Positions 10,794 through 20,605 of a stretch of DNA of 27,104 nt are shown here, one piece after another (position 1 is the first letter of the stretch; each line of letters opens with the position of its first letter). A program made the position numbers and the translations under genes. Below the pieces are notes generated by a model that did not search any database, was not told the origin of the DNA, and saw only the letters and a list, made by a program, of their open reading frames with translations. The stretch covers positions 22,807 to 49,910 of the forward strand of contig JBNGIO010005440.1 in assembly GCA_049999805.1 (NCBI GenBank), in the 5' to 3' direction. Origin of the DNA: Folioceros fuciformis (Eukaryota; Anthocerotophyta; Anthocerotopsida; Anthocerotales).

Positions 10794-11674
10794 CAGGCCT
10801 GGTCCAGGTTGAAGTGCCTCCGCGCACTTGTCCAGGCGCTGATGGACGCCAATCCTCCCAGGGCCGACAAGGTCCGCCCACCGCACAGCGGCGGCTCCAA
10901 CATTCCAAGACCCGAGAATTCCAGCAGCAGGCAAGGGAAGGCAAGCCAGCTTGCCAAGAATTCTCTCCCGCTCTCAGGCAGCTTGGCTATGCTTCATTCC
11001 TCACATCCAAGAGCGCGCCAGGCTGAGAAGCAGAACGCGCGGGCTGTGTCAAGTCCTCATTCTCCTCTCCCCGTCGTTTGCTGGATGCATCTCTGTCTTG
11101 TGTCTCTTAAGCAATCGCGACAGCCCGACCCCGCATTGCTTTCAACTCTCTACCCAGTAGTCCCATCAGTCAAACACACACACAGCGACAGACAGCTAAA
11201 GAGGGAACGGGTGATCTATGCGGAGCGTCAAATGCAGTGCAAGCATTGGACCCTGTCGACTGGGACTGGCTGGCCTTGAGGAAACGTATTCTCGTTACAT
11301 TCCCTGCGAGCGAGCATCCGCACGCAGTCGACGCGGTCCCTTGACGGGTCCTCTCCTCCTCCCCTTGCTTCAGATTTGTCGGTTTGGGACACCCAGGACT
11401 CGACAAAAAGTGGCTGCTTGCCACCGTCTCTTTCTCTGTCTTGTCCCTGCGTTTCTGATCACGTTTCATACAGCCTTACGCCGCGGGGTCTCCCCCCAGG
11501 TCAAACTTGGCTTAAAGCCGGTCAAGGTGCATACATGGGCCATTCACATAGAGCACGCGGATCTGAAAATCTCGTGCTTCTACACACCACGTGCTCTTTT
11601 CCAACCATACCCCGTGTAAGATGGGATTCAACACACTTCTGAAATCGCATGTGTATCATTGTATCTTACGCTCA

Positions 11675-11718
11675 CTACATACATACACATATGTATGTAT
11701 GCACATTGTATGTATGTC
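11675..11718. repeat. CATA/TATG simple repeat with imperfect dyad symmetry
   Basis: Four-base repeats CATACATACA, then CATATG, then TATGTATG and a second TATGTATG copy give an imperfect inverted repeat around CATATG. It is probably a microsatellite. Confidence 0.7.
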
Positions 11719-11821
11719 ATTTAGTCGTTGCTATGTGTGAATCCCATGATGAAAAGTCGTCCCTGTAGAAATTCTGTTTCGTCTAGTTCTCCTTCGGCCC
11801 ACCGTTGTGCGAGGCCGAGGC

Positions 11822-11957
11822 CGAGGCAGGGCAGGGCAGGACAGGACAGGACAGACGCGGCAAGACAAGGCAGGACACGACAGAGCATGGCAGGTCAGGT
11901 CAGGTCAGGGGACGACAGAACAGGGCAGGGCAGAGCAGGGGAGGGCAGGGCTGTTTT
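11822..11957. repeat. G-rich pentamer array (GGCAG/GACAG/GGTCA variants)
   Basis: Tandem five-base units of the types GGCAG, GACAG, GTCAG and GGGCA run for about 135 bases, with interruptions. The strand is purine- and G-rich. The end segment near 11922-11951 has four G-runs with short loops (GGG CA GGG, then GGGG A GGG) and fits a G-quadruplex pattern. Open frames through it are Arg/Gly/Gln repeats and not genes. Confidence 0.85.
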
Positions 11958-12419
11958 CAGTCCACACTGAACTGTGGGGCCCCGTGTGGCTTCTGGTTTC
12001 TCGTCCCATTATGTGAACGAATCGCGCGGATTGCTGGGCCCGCGTCTGTTGACGCGGACTACCATCTCCAACTACCCATCGGCAATCTGGCCTCAAATCA
12101 TGGAACACTGCACGTCACCACTCCGTCAGAACGTTTTCCAACTTCCGACATCTCCACCTGTTCCCAGTTCATTCAAATCCGACTTCCTGCCTTCCTCCTT
12201 TATAGCTAAAGTGTACGGTCGAAAGGATGCCGTACTCCTGATACAGAATCAGGGGGAAGGGAAGAGGCTTAGCTTCCAAGAAACTCATCAATGCTGGCAC
12301 ACCACCACGATGTCGTATGCGTTGAGCTGGCGAGCCAGCAGGTGAGCAACGAGTGCCAAGCCCTGCACGAGGAGGAAGTTGGCCCGCCATTTTCTCCAAG
12401 ATTGTCCTTGAAAGACGTA

Positions 12420-12433
12420 GGCTCCTAGGAGCC
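12420..12433. repeat. Perfect 14-base palindrome
   Basis: GGCTCCTAGGAGCC is a perfect palindrome. It lies downstream of the ORMDL pseudogene in its reading direction. Function is unknown and may be nil. Confidence 0.8.
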
Positions 12434-12610
12434 GGAATCCGTGTTGGATCGTCATACAAAATCCATCTCGTTTCACGACGTGAAGAAGAATATCAGAAGG
12501 TAACAAGCACCTGAGCTTGCGAGGAGAGCTGAACTGTGAGACATCGCTAGCTGATAAGAATATGCAAAGGAGTACCTCGAGATGCCTCACCGTGCCGCAC
12601 ACACCTGTCA

Positions 12611-13300
12611 TTATGTCGTGTAGTCCGAATTTATTCCGAAAACCCGGACTCGGGGAACTGTGCTTTGCTTACACCATGATAAATGGATACTGCAATGGTG
12701 TTAGGGATGAGCCAAAGAATCCTGTTGTCTATGGCGTGAGAGGTTATCAAGTAGCTGCACAGGAGGAGGTCACAAGGGCAGAGACGGTGAGGCACACGGT
12801 CACAAATTCAGTCAAGCTGAGGCTGAGCCCTTGCAAACAACATGCAGTTGGTGAGGGTGACTTACAGAACAACAGGCACCACAGTCAGAAACTTCCTGTT
12901 GCGTGTTAACGGCCTCCCATCATCTGCTTGCTCCTACCATGTGAGCATGCTGTACACCCCCGGGTCTTCTGCAAAGGGCGTGCCCTCCTTCCAGTGTAAA
13001 CATCGGTTTGTCACCTGATCATCGGCAACGCAATCGACATAACGCAAGGCTCAGCTAGGGCAGCGCTGCAAGCAGTCACGGGAGGGCCTCTCACCGTGGC
13101 GTGGTTGAGGTTAACAATGCTCCAGGCTGCGCCTATATCCACACTGAGCACTGAGAAGATGATGGATGAGCCAGGAGACGAACATAATAATGATGTGCGT
13201 GGTCCACACGCTGGGGTACAGAAACCAGAGCATCCTGCCTCGTTTCCAGCCTGTGCACAATTCCCGTGTATGTCATGCTCGTCCACGAATTTCCACTCGT
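12611..13300 (-). pseudogene. Unprocessed, inverted ORMDL pseudogene
   Basis: The minus strand aligns along its whole length, introns included, with the intact ORMDL gene at 16384-17135. The exon 2 equivalent (start near 13007) differs at about 15 of roughly 150 bases by eye. The boundary signals GTGAG, CAG and GTAAG are retained, so this is a DNA-level duplication and not a retrocopy. Breaks: a deletion of about 62 bases in exon 1 (the counterpart of 16432-16493) removing the conserved KAVPPPDLN segment, a 4-base insertion in the first membrane segment, TGG changed to TAG in the conserved TWW motif, and small changes in exon 3. A stop codon equivalent (TAA, 12613-12611) closes it. Homology fades near 13300. 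The 62- and 4-base changes each shift the frame, so no ORMDL can be made. Confidence 0.92.
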
Positions 13301-16300
13301 GCACTCTACGTTCTCCCTACCGAGTGAAGAGTCCATACTTTGAAGAACCTAACCCTGGGCATCTTCACGGGACTGTATTTTATCGTCCAGTTGAACACGG
13401 CGAGACTCTGAGTGAAGGTCTCTTGAGCAACAGTTGTTCTGTTTCCTTTGTCCGTCTCCAGACGCCCTCATGTATGAAGAGCGGGCGCTTTACCACGACC
13501 TGACCGTGTTGATGGAGCTGCAATGAATTTCAAGAGCAACGGATTTCTTTTGCGAGGATGCAACAACTCCACGAGGGAGGAAGTGCACCAGCATACCCAC
13601 CCCGGCACCGTGTCGTTCTTCAAGTCCGTTCCATGCTCTGAAATCCATTGTTCCACCAGCACCCCTGAAAATGCTGGTATTTCAGTTGCTGCATGAGAGG
13701 AGGAAGCGTGATCCGCAGACTATTTCCTGATAGGGATAAGCTGGTTGTTTGTGAGATCCGCAAGTCGTCAATGCACGTGTAGCGCAGGAAAAATCGGGCA
13801 CAACACTGACGTGCAGGAGTGACATGGGACGATACATAAGGTGCAGGCGTAATCTGGCAGGAGGTGAGAGGAAGATCGTCTTGTGTAGGCAGCTCAACGA
13901 ACAGTCCTGGTTAACTTTTGTTTCGTTAAGGGATCAAAGCGCCGCTGTGATTCCGAGAAATCCATGAAAGGATCTCGCGTCCGTATGTGCCCACGGACGG
14001 GCCAACTGGCAGGAAGCCATCACCAGCCAAGCCAAAAGTGAACACTGAGATCGGTGCATGCGATGACGTCCTAAAATACTGCTACCAACAAATGACATCA
14101 GGGCGAGCAGCCCCACACTACAAACTGAGGCTCAGTCAGAGAGTGCAGAAAGGAGAAAGGGTAAACTCTGCATCCTTTGGCGGTCTACGTTCAGCATGGG
14201 CTGGGGTTGACCGGATCATCCGTCGATTCCATTTCAGTCATAGCGATGTAGAAAGCAAGAGCATGAACTCTTCAACCTTTACCGGCTTGATTTGACCATA
14301 GACAGGCCCTTTTGCGGAGAGTGTGGAGTGACAGTAGAGAATTGCCCTACACCTGGAAGCTGCAAGGGCGGGGCGAGCCCGGGAACTCTCGCCTGCCCAA
14401 GGCACTCCAGCAGCCTCAGAACAGGTTCACAGTCCCTGGAGAATCTGTCCCACCATGGGCAGCTGAGTTAGCAGGCTCGGTCCTTCTCCTCTAGGACAGC
14501 GGTGACAGTCGCATCCAGGCGAACCACAGGGGCACCATCTGGAGAATGCTCCCAAGGCACGCTGCCCCATTTGCCCATGACGCTCGTGTGAGGGAAGACA
14601 CAGCCAGTCCCAGAGTTCCAGCGAGTGAGGAGTGGGGGTATTGAGTGTTGGCTACTTCTTCATTATTCATCGGCCCACCCTCACAACTGCAATAACCAGC
14701 TGCAAATCGATGCACACGGTACCCGTCCCTCACAATAATATCTTTGTTCAGGCATTGGCATGATCTCCGTAGAACTGTGACAGCCAGAGCACATGCGTTG
14801 ATTCCTCGTTGCCACCAAAGGTGTCCCACGTGGAGTGTTCCAGAGACCACACGGTGGAGCTAGCTTCTCAACATGCCTGCAAAGCTCATCTTCGTTCCCT
14901 TTCTCACACACTGGCTTCAACACCAACTCCGTGTGAGGTACGTAGCCTCCATCTTGCTTCAGGCGTGCATTTCTGTCTATCTTCAGCGCAATATCCTCCC
15001 CCATTTCTCCCATCAGAAATTGATGTGCCTCCGTATTCACTTCGAAGGTCGCCATTGCAGGTTTCTTCTTAGCTCCTGCTACTCTTCTCTGTGGTCCAAT
15101 CCTGGCAACGTCGGTCCACCTAACTACGTCTTCATGGGCATTGATCACTGGCACACAGGCAGCCATTTCCTGGGCGTCCAGCGTAACAAGAATTTCAAAA
15201 CAAGATATCGCCCTATCTACATTCCAGTGACTTTGCCAGGATTCAACGAAGATTCATAACTCCCACAACGCTCTCATGATAGTGGAATCCTGTCTGCCTC
15301 ATCTGAATCGCCAGCACGCCCAGGAAAATCAATCAGGCAGGCTGATGCTCGGTAGTAGGTTTCATGCCGCGCTATTCAGCCATGGAATCAAAGTGCTTGC
15401 GACCTTCGTGAACCAGTCCCCATGACTGCATGCTACAACAAGGCGAGTCAAAGTAGCATCGATAGGATGAACACCGACAACTAACATCTCCTCAAAACAA
15501 GCTAGTGCCTTGTAACCACCATCACAAGCCCCTTACCCAGATATGAGGGGAGTCCACGTCACCACATCCTCAGTGACCATGCTGTCAAGCATCTTCCAGT
15601 TCACCACATTCATACTACCTGTCCACTAGGCAGTTGCCCAACACTACGTCGTCCAGTAGTCCTCTTTCCGATATCTGTGAGTGGAGCTGCCTGCGCTTCT
15701 GTAAGGCACCAATGCTGGCAGGAGCCTTCAGAAGGCCAGCAAAGGTAACATCGCTAGCCCAAAGCGGGCCCAGACCCAACAAGAGACTCCTGGGTCAGGT
15801 CCTTGCTGTGCGTACCCGGCGCTGTCCATGTCGCCAGGGTTCGGAGGTGCACGGACGACACAAGGCCGCTCACAAACACGTCCCCTCGGTATGCCCTAAC
15901 CTACAGCCTTCACAGGAGCCAGGCCAGGGACTGACCTGGACGGTGAATGCCAAAGCCAACAAAGGTGCTGGACAGCAGGCGCATGGGCTGTGCTCAGAGC
16001 CTGGAAAAATGCTACAGAACGGCAAGGCTGTCCCGCATCAGGAGGACCTAGCATTTGCACCTGCTCCTGGACCTGCAGAGGAGAATGTAGCATGGGCTCC
16101 TGCAACCTTCTTCCAGGCATGGTCACTCCTAACTTCGAGCTGCCAAGGTCAGCTGATGAAGAAGGAAGCACGACCATGTTGCCCGACGTCGCCGGGCCCA
16201 AACAGGTAGCAGTCGTAGACAACGCCGTACGTCACCCGTAAGTTGCGAAGAAAAGAGCCAAGTGCAATAAATTTGACCTAATTCGAACTCGAGTCAGATG

Positions 16301-16383
16301 CGAGTTCCAGCAGCTGCAGGGGCTAGTTTTCTAAGAGCGGGTGCGGTCAGGAAATTTGCGCAAGGATTTGCATTCGGAAGATC
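13301..16383. other. Gene-poor spacer between the inverted ORMDL copies
   Basis: About 3.1 kb of mixed-composition DNA between the pseudogene and the intact gene, whose 5' ends face each other. The only long uninterrupted frame is at 14681-15253, listed separately. Frames near 15634-16222 overlap on both strands, show no family resemblance and are left out. No terminal repeats, target-site duplications or transposase motifs could be recognised by eye. The last 150 bases should hold the ORMDL leader. Confidence 0.4.
14681..15253 (-). CDS. Unrecognised 190-codon open frame (hypothetical)
   Basis: I do not recognise this protein. The frame is open from just after a TGA at 15256-15254 to the stop at 14683-14681; the first ATG is at 15166, giving 161 residues. 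Amino-acid use looks ordinary: segments such as EVNTEAHQFLMGEMGEDIAL and LKIDRNARLKQDGG resemble real protein. It also has a KKK stretch and, toward the C-terminus, several cysteines (GCHSS, YYCEGRVPC). No signal peptide or membrane span is visible. It could be one exon of a lineage-specific gene, a transposon fragment or chance. It lies alone in the spacer between the two ORMDL copies. Confidence 0.25.
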   Translation of the reverse strand: MFVESWQSHWNVDRAISCFEILVTLDAQEMAACVPVINAHEDVVRWTDVARIGPQRRVAGAKKKPAMATFEVNTEAHQFLMGEMGEDIALKIDRNARLKQDGGYVPHTELVLKPVCEKGNEDELCRHVEKLAPPCGLWNTPRGTPLVATRNQRMCSGCHSSTEIMPMPEQRYYCEGRVPCASICSWLLQL

Positions 16384-17135
16384 ATGGAAGACCGGAGCAT
16401 ATTGCAGAGGCTGGGAACGAGGCAGGATGCTTTGGTGGTGGGAAATCTGTACGTGAAGGCGGTGCCTCCACCTGATTTGAATAAGAACACCTCCTGGTTT
16501 CTGTACCCCGGCGTGTGGACCACGTACATCATCATTATCTTCGTTTCCTGGCTGATCATCTTCGCAGTGTTCAGTGTGGAGGCAGGCACTGCCTGGAGCA
16601 TTGTTAACCTCATCCACGCTACGGTGAGTGACCCTCCAGGGACTCCTTGCCCTAGTGCCATTTCCGCATGCCCTAGCTAAGCCTTGCGTTGCGTTGTGTT
16701 ACCCTGTGTGACGTGATGATCAGGTGACGTACCGATTTTTCCATTGGAAGAAGGGCACGCCTTTTGCGGAAGACCAGGGGGAGTACAGCATGCTCACATG
16801 GTGGGAGCAAGTAGATGATGGGAGGCAGTTAACACGCAACAGAAAGTTTCTGACTGTGGTCCCTGTTGTTCTGTAAGCTCTCCTCACCCACTGTATGTCG
16901 TTTGCAAGGACTCAGCTTTAGCTTGAATGGATTTCTGAGAGCTTGTCATGGTACCTGACCTTGTGCCTGCCCTTCTGCCCTCGTGTGTAGGTACTTGATG
17001 GCATCTCATACTACAGACTACAGGATGCCCTGGCTCATCCCTAACACCATTGCAGTATTCGTGATGGTGGTAGCGAAGTTTCCCAATATGCACCGAGTCC
17101 GGATTTTTGGAATAAATTCTGACTACCCAACATGA
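16384..17135 (+). CDS. ORMDL: ORMDL-family regulator of serine palmitoyltransferase, three exons
   Basis: ORM/ORMDL proteins are endoplasmic-reticulum membrane proteins that restrain serine palmitoyltransferase, the first enzyme of sphingolipid synthesis. Exons: 16384-16623, 16724-16872, 16991-17135 (phases 0 and 2), 177 residues. Family blocks in order: LYVKAVPPPDLNKNTSWFLY, PGVWTTY, a membrane segment IIIIFVSWLIIFAVF, TAWSIVNLIHATVTY, HWKKGTPFAEDQGEY, LTWWEQVDDGRQLTRNRKFL, VVPVVLYLMASHTTDYRMPW, a hydrophobic TIAVFVMVVAKFP, and HRVRIFGINSDYPT. Four hydrophobic segments fit the family. The product is about 20 residues longer than usual because of an N-terminal extension (MEDRSILQRLGTRQDALVVG). 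Exon 1 has no other Met, so either this ATG is used or an upstream exon splices in, for example at TTGCAG near 16407. An inverted broken copy lies about 3 kb away. Confidence 0.95.
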
Positions 17136-18052
17136 TGTGCAACAGATCGCAGGTGTTTGCTGCGCCGTTCTGGCCAACGGTATCTTAGTATATGGCTGTA
17201 AAAAATGTTTATGCCCTCCAGATTCGTGATTTTAGATTATGCAGACTCTGGTTCTCTCCTGTCCTGCTCAGCAAGAGGTCATTATGTAAGTGTCAAAGTG
17301 TTGTGTGTGGTATCGGCGCTGATTCATCTTCGGATTCGCAAGGCAATGGATACTTCTGGGGCCATGGAAACAATAGCTGAGTTATTTTGTACAGTGATTC
17401 CTTAGGTAACCGAACCACATTTACCTGGAATGAGACCCTTTGTAACTCCTAGTGATGTTTGTCGACGCAGACTTTCTTTCTTAAATTGTTCTTCGTCCTC
17501 ACGACCACTGTCAACAAACGTCCCTGGTTTGTGAGGAATTCCTGTCAGTTTGAGAGCCAGAGGAATTCCGGTGCCAATCCCCAACTGGGGAACAACCTGG
17601 AACGCTGGTGCTCAGGGTGATGTCGTGGATGGACATTGGCCAGCTGTGTAAACCTTCTCTAACATTTGTTTCTCTGTGGAGGAATTTTGACAGGCCACTT
17701 CCCCTCACATCCGAACTCAAGTCGCAGGAGGGGGATGACTAATACTTGGTTCCGTCCAGTTTTGAAGTGGATATGGGCAAGTAACCCGTGATACGATGAG
17801 AGTACGAGAAGGCAGGCGGCTGCCATCTGAGGGCGTGCATATCAAAGCCGAGTCGATGACATGCCACTTACTCCGTTTCCTTTTTTTTTAACCCGTCTAG
17901 GTACTACCTCGATAAAAAAATGCGTCACGAGTGGGTGCGCTATGTCGTTGGTCTGGGACAGGTTTCGTGCTCGTTACGCTAGCAGATTCACACGTATTAT
18001 AAGACATGTCGAATCGTCGTCTTCCTCGGAACTGGAACTGGAAGCCCTGGTG
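17136..18052. other. Intergenic: ORMDL 3' region and leader of the ASADH gene
   Basis: No family is recognisable here. The left part is the probable ORMDL 3' untranslated region, with short AT-rich patches. Two GGAATTCC-like palindromes occur near 17535-17567. A T-rich tract and TAG acceptor-like site near 17880-17900 lie before an open frame (17861-18052) that runs into the ASADH start in frame, so the leader could be partly translated or contain an intron. Confidence 0.4.
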
Positions 18053-20131
18053 ATGGCGGCTCTGGCGCCTGCGGGCGTGGTGCCCTGCTCTAGCGGCTAT
18101 GTCACATTCCGCGTGCGGCGAAGCTCGGGGTGGAATGCCAGACCCGGGCCCAGGCTGAGCCCGCTGCGCATGGCGCTTACGGAGGACGGTCCCAGCGTGG
18201 CCGTGGTGGGAGTTACGGGAGCTGTGGGGCAGGAATTTCTCAGCGTGCTCGCGGATCGCAACTTCCCTTACCGATCCCTCAAGCTTCTTGCGAGCAAGAG
18301 ATCGGCTGGGAAGCACATTGAGTTCCAGGTCAGCTCCCTGTAGGGAAAGTGGAGGCGTGTGTGTAAAAGCTGAGCAGCGCTCAGTGGTGGTTCTCTCTGC
18401 AGGGACGCACGTACGAGGTGGAGGAGCTCGAGGAACAGAGCTTTCAGGGTATCGACATCGCCCTCTTCAGTGCCGGTGGATCTATAAGGTGAGGAGGAGT
18501 GTCTATGCGCGTCTGATTGTATGATTTTGTTGTGGCTGAGCACCCTCGCTTCTTCATTGCAGCAAGCACTTCGGTCCCCTGGCCGCTGAGAGCGGATCGG
18601 TTGTGGTGGATAACAGCTCGGCATTCCGGATGCTGGACGATGTGCCGCTGATAGTTCCGGAGGTTGGCAGCTTCTGTTTCGCCTAACTGTTGATGTGTGT
18701 GTGTCTGTCTGCGTGCGTGTTGTCGGTTGTTCTGCGTTTTGATAGAATGTACGAGGATTCTCTCCTTTCATGCTGGTCTTAATGAGTTGTTGTTTGGATA
18801 GGTGAATGCTGATGCCATGGCTCATATCAGGTTGAGTAATAAGAAAGGCGCTCTGATTGCCAATCCTAACTGTTCGACGATTATATGCCTCATGGCCGCA
18901 ACTCCTTTGCATCGGCGTGCCAAGGTTGTTTTGTAGTACCCTTTGCGACAGTGATGTGACGCATTGCTCTAGTTGGTGCGCGGTGCCATCTTAATAGCAT
19001 TGCTTTATGGCTCGCAGGTCAAGAGAATGGTGGTGAGTACCTATCAGGCTGCTAGCGGAGCAGGTGCTGCGGCCATGGCAGAGCTTGAATTGCAGACACG
19101 AGAGGTCCGCTGAGCTTTTGCTTTCCGTGGCATATCCCTTCTGTCCACCGATCTGTTCGGTCTGTACAAGATGCTGATATGTCGGTTACCGTGTATTGCA
19201 GGTGCTGGCAGGAAAGGAACCTACCTGTAACATCTTCTCTCGTCAGGTCAGTTCCTTACAACAGTGCCTAAAATGGGCTGCGGGGTCGAATTTTCTTTGG
19301 CGTCCCAGAATTGCCATCCAAGTGTCTCGAAATAGCGTTTACGTGATGTGTTTCAGTATGCGTTCAACCTGTTTTCACACAACTCGGCAGTGACATCAAA
19401 TGGCTACAACGAAGAGGAAATGAAGTTGGTGAAAGAGACGCGGAAAATCTGGGTAGCATGTCTCCCCGATCTCGTGTAGCAGTCTTTGGAGGTGTACTGT
19501 CTTTCATAGTTGGGCTCTAGTAATGTTTCACGTATTGTTGTGCAGAACGATCCAGATGTCAGGGTGACAGCCACCTGTATAAGAGTGCCCGTGATGCGTG
19601 CTCATGCTGAGAGCATCAATTTGCAATTTGAGAGGCCGTTGGATGAGGTAATCCTCTGGGCCCCATGGTGATACAAATGCTTACAAACCTGTGGTTGCTT
19701 GGAGGACTCTTCCATGTAAAGTGGAACGCTCGCCATTAACAGGAAACCGCACGAGAGATACTGCACTCAGCACAGGGGGTCGTCGTCATTGATGACCGTA
19801 GTGCAAATAACTTTCCAACTCCCTTGGAGGTACGCTTATTTTCTCTTCGTCCCATCGTTGCCGTGAATGTGCGCACAAGCTCAATAGTTGTGGCCTGGTG
19901 TTACAGGTGTCCAGTAAGGATGCTGTAGCTGTTGGAAGGATACGACATGACATATCACAAGAGGGAAACTATGGGTGAGTACTTGTGTGGGAGGTTTTTT
20001 TTTTCCCTCCATATTGATCTTCACGTACCTAACTAGTGCATTCTTACAGGCTGGACTTGTTTGTGTGCGGTGACCAAATTCGCAAGGGGGCTGCTCTTAA
20101 TGCAGTGCAAATTGCAGAGAAACTGCTGTAG
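18053..20131 (+). CDS. ASD: Aspartate-semialdehyde dehydrogenase, plastid type, eleven exons
   Basis: The enzyme reduces aspartyl-4-phosphate to aspartate semialdehyde with NADPH, the branch point to Lys, Thr, Met and Ile in the plastid. Exons: 18053-18328, 18403-18488, 18563-18662, 18802-18924, 19018-19104, 19202-19246, 19357-19452, 19546-19647, 19743-19829, 19907-19974, 20050-20131; 383 residues. Seen: an Arg/Ser-rich, acid-poor transit-like N-terminus (about 1-42); NADP-binding [41 protein letters not shown]; catalytic NPNCSTI with Cys 178; [25 protein letters not shown] with catalytic His 291; and [20 protein letters not shown] near the end. All active-site motifs are intact. The chosen ATG gives a normal-length transit peptide; in-frame ATGs at 17942 and 17861 would lengthen it. 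Convergent with UBA3. Confidence 0.96.
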
Positions 20132-20287
20132 TGTGCAGCAGCCGAGGTTTTTGATTGAGTTAGCCTGTAGCAGCGGGCATCCTAACCTGGTGCCGCTTGA
20201 GCGTTGCAAGGTTTTGGCTGACGACGATAGCTTACTCATCCAAGCTGGCGGGATCCTGCGGGAAAGCGGATAACTGTTTTTTGGCTC

Positions 20288-20309
20288 CTTCGGGAAGAAA
20301 CTCCCGAAG
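20288..20309. repeat. Perfect 8-base-stem hairpin in the ASADH 3' region
   Basis: CTTCGGGA, a six-base loop, and TCCCGAAG give a perfect 8-base stem about 157 bases after the ASADH stop. It lies in a probable 3' untranslated region. Role unknown. Confidence 0.7.
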
Positions 20310-20505
20310 TTCTGTTCTTTTCTGGCTGGATGTGGAGGTCTGGAAGAGCCCATAGTGAAGAGTGCACTGAATAAGCCGAAAGGAGGATTTCAGCTGCCGT
20401 CCCCAGACGTACCGTGCCCACTTCGAATCATGGCTGTGTTTGCTGTTGCGTCTCCTGGTCCAATGTCCTGTGCCTTGGTCTAGGGGGACCACTTCGGTTG
20501 TTGTC

Positions 20506-20605
20506 NNNNNNNNNNNNNNNNNNNNNNNNNNNNNNNNNNNNNNNNNNNNNNNNNNNNNNNNNNNNNNNNNNNNNNNNNNNNNNNNNNNNNNNNNNNNNNN
20601 NNNNN
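20506..20605. other. Scaffold gap, 100 N
   Basis: A run of exactly 100 N, which is usually a placeholder for a gap of unknown size. It lies between the ASADH and UBA3 3' ends. Confidence 0.99.

Larger units (their letters stand above)
10794..12610. other. Upstream region of the WRKY gene and gene-poor DNA with simple repeats
   Basis: No protein family is recognisable. The left part is the probable WRKY leader and promoter (minus strand), with a CT/GA-rich stretch and CACACA near 11176. It also holds a TATG/CATA repeat near 11675-11718, a G-rich pentamer repeat at 11822-11957 and a perfect 14-base palindrome at 12420-12433. Open frames here overlap each other on both strands and follow the repeats. 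Confidence 0.4.

Noticed and set aside
9355-10944. 529-codon minus-strand open frame ending in the WRKY motif
   Set aside because: Only its last part (9514-9359) is coding. The upstream protein runs in another frame and joins by a GT-AG intron (9597-9515), with matching phase.
11805-12209. Arg/Gly/Gln repeat frames
   Set aside because: Produced by the G-rich pentamer array; several frames are open at once, as expected for a simple repeat.
13096-13503. 135-codon plus-strand frame over the ORMDL pseudogene
   Set aside because: Antisense shadow of the degenerate ORMDL copy; no independent similarity.
15634-16222. Overlapping frames on both strands (191 and 108 codons)
   Set aside because: No family resemblance, low-complexity Pro/Ala/Gln composition, and both strands open together; not supported as a gene.
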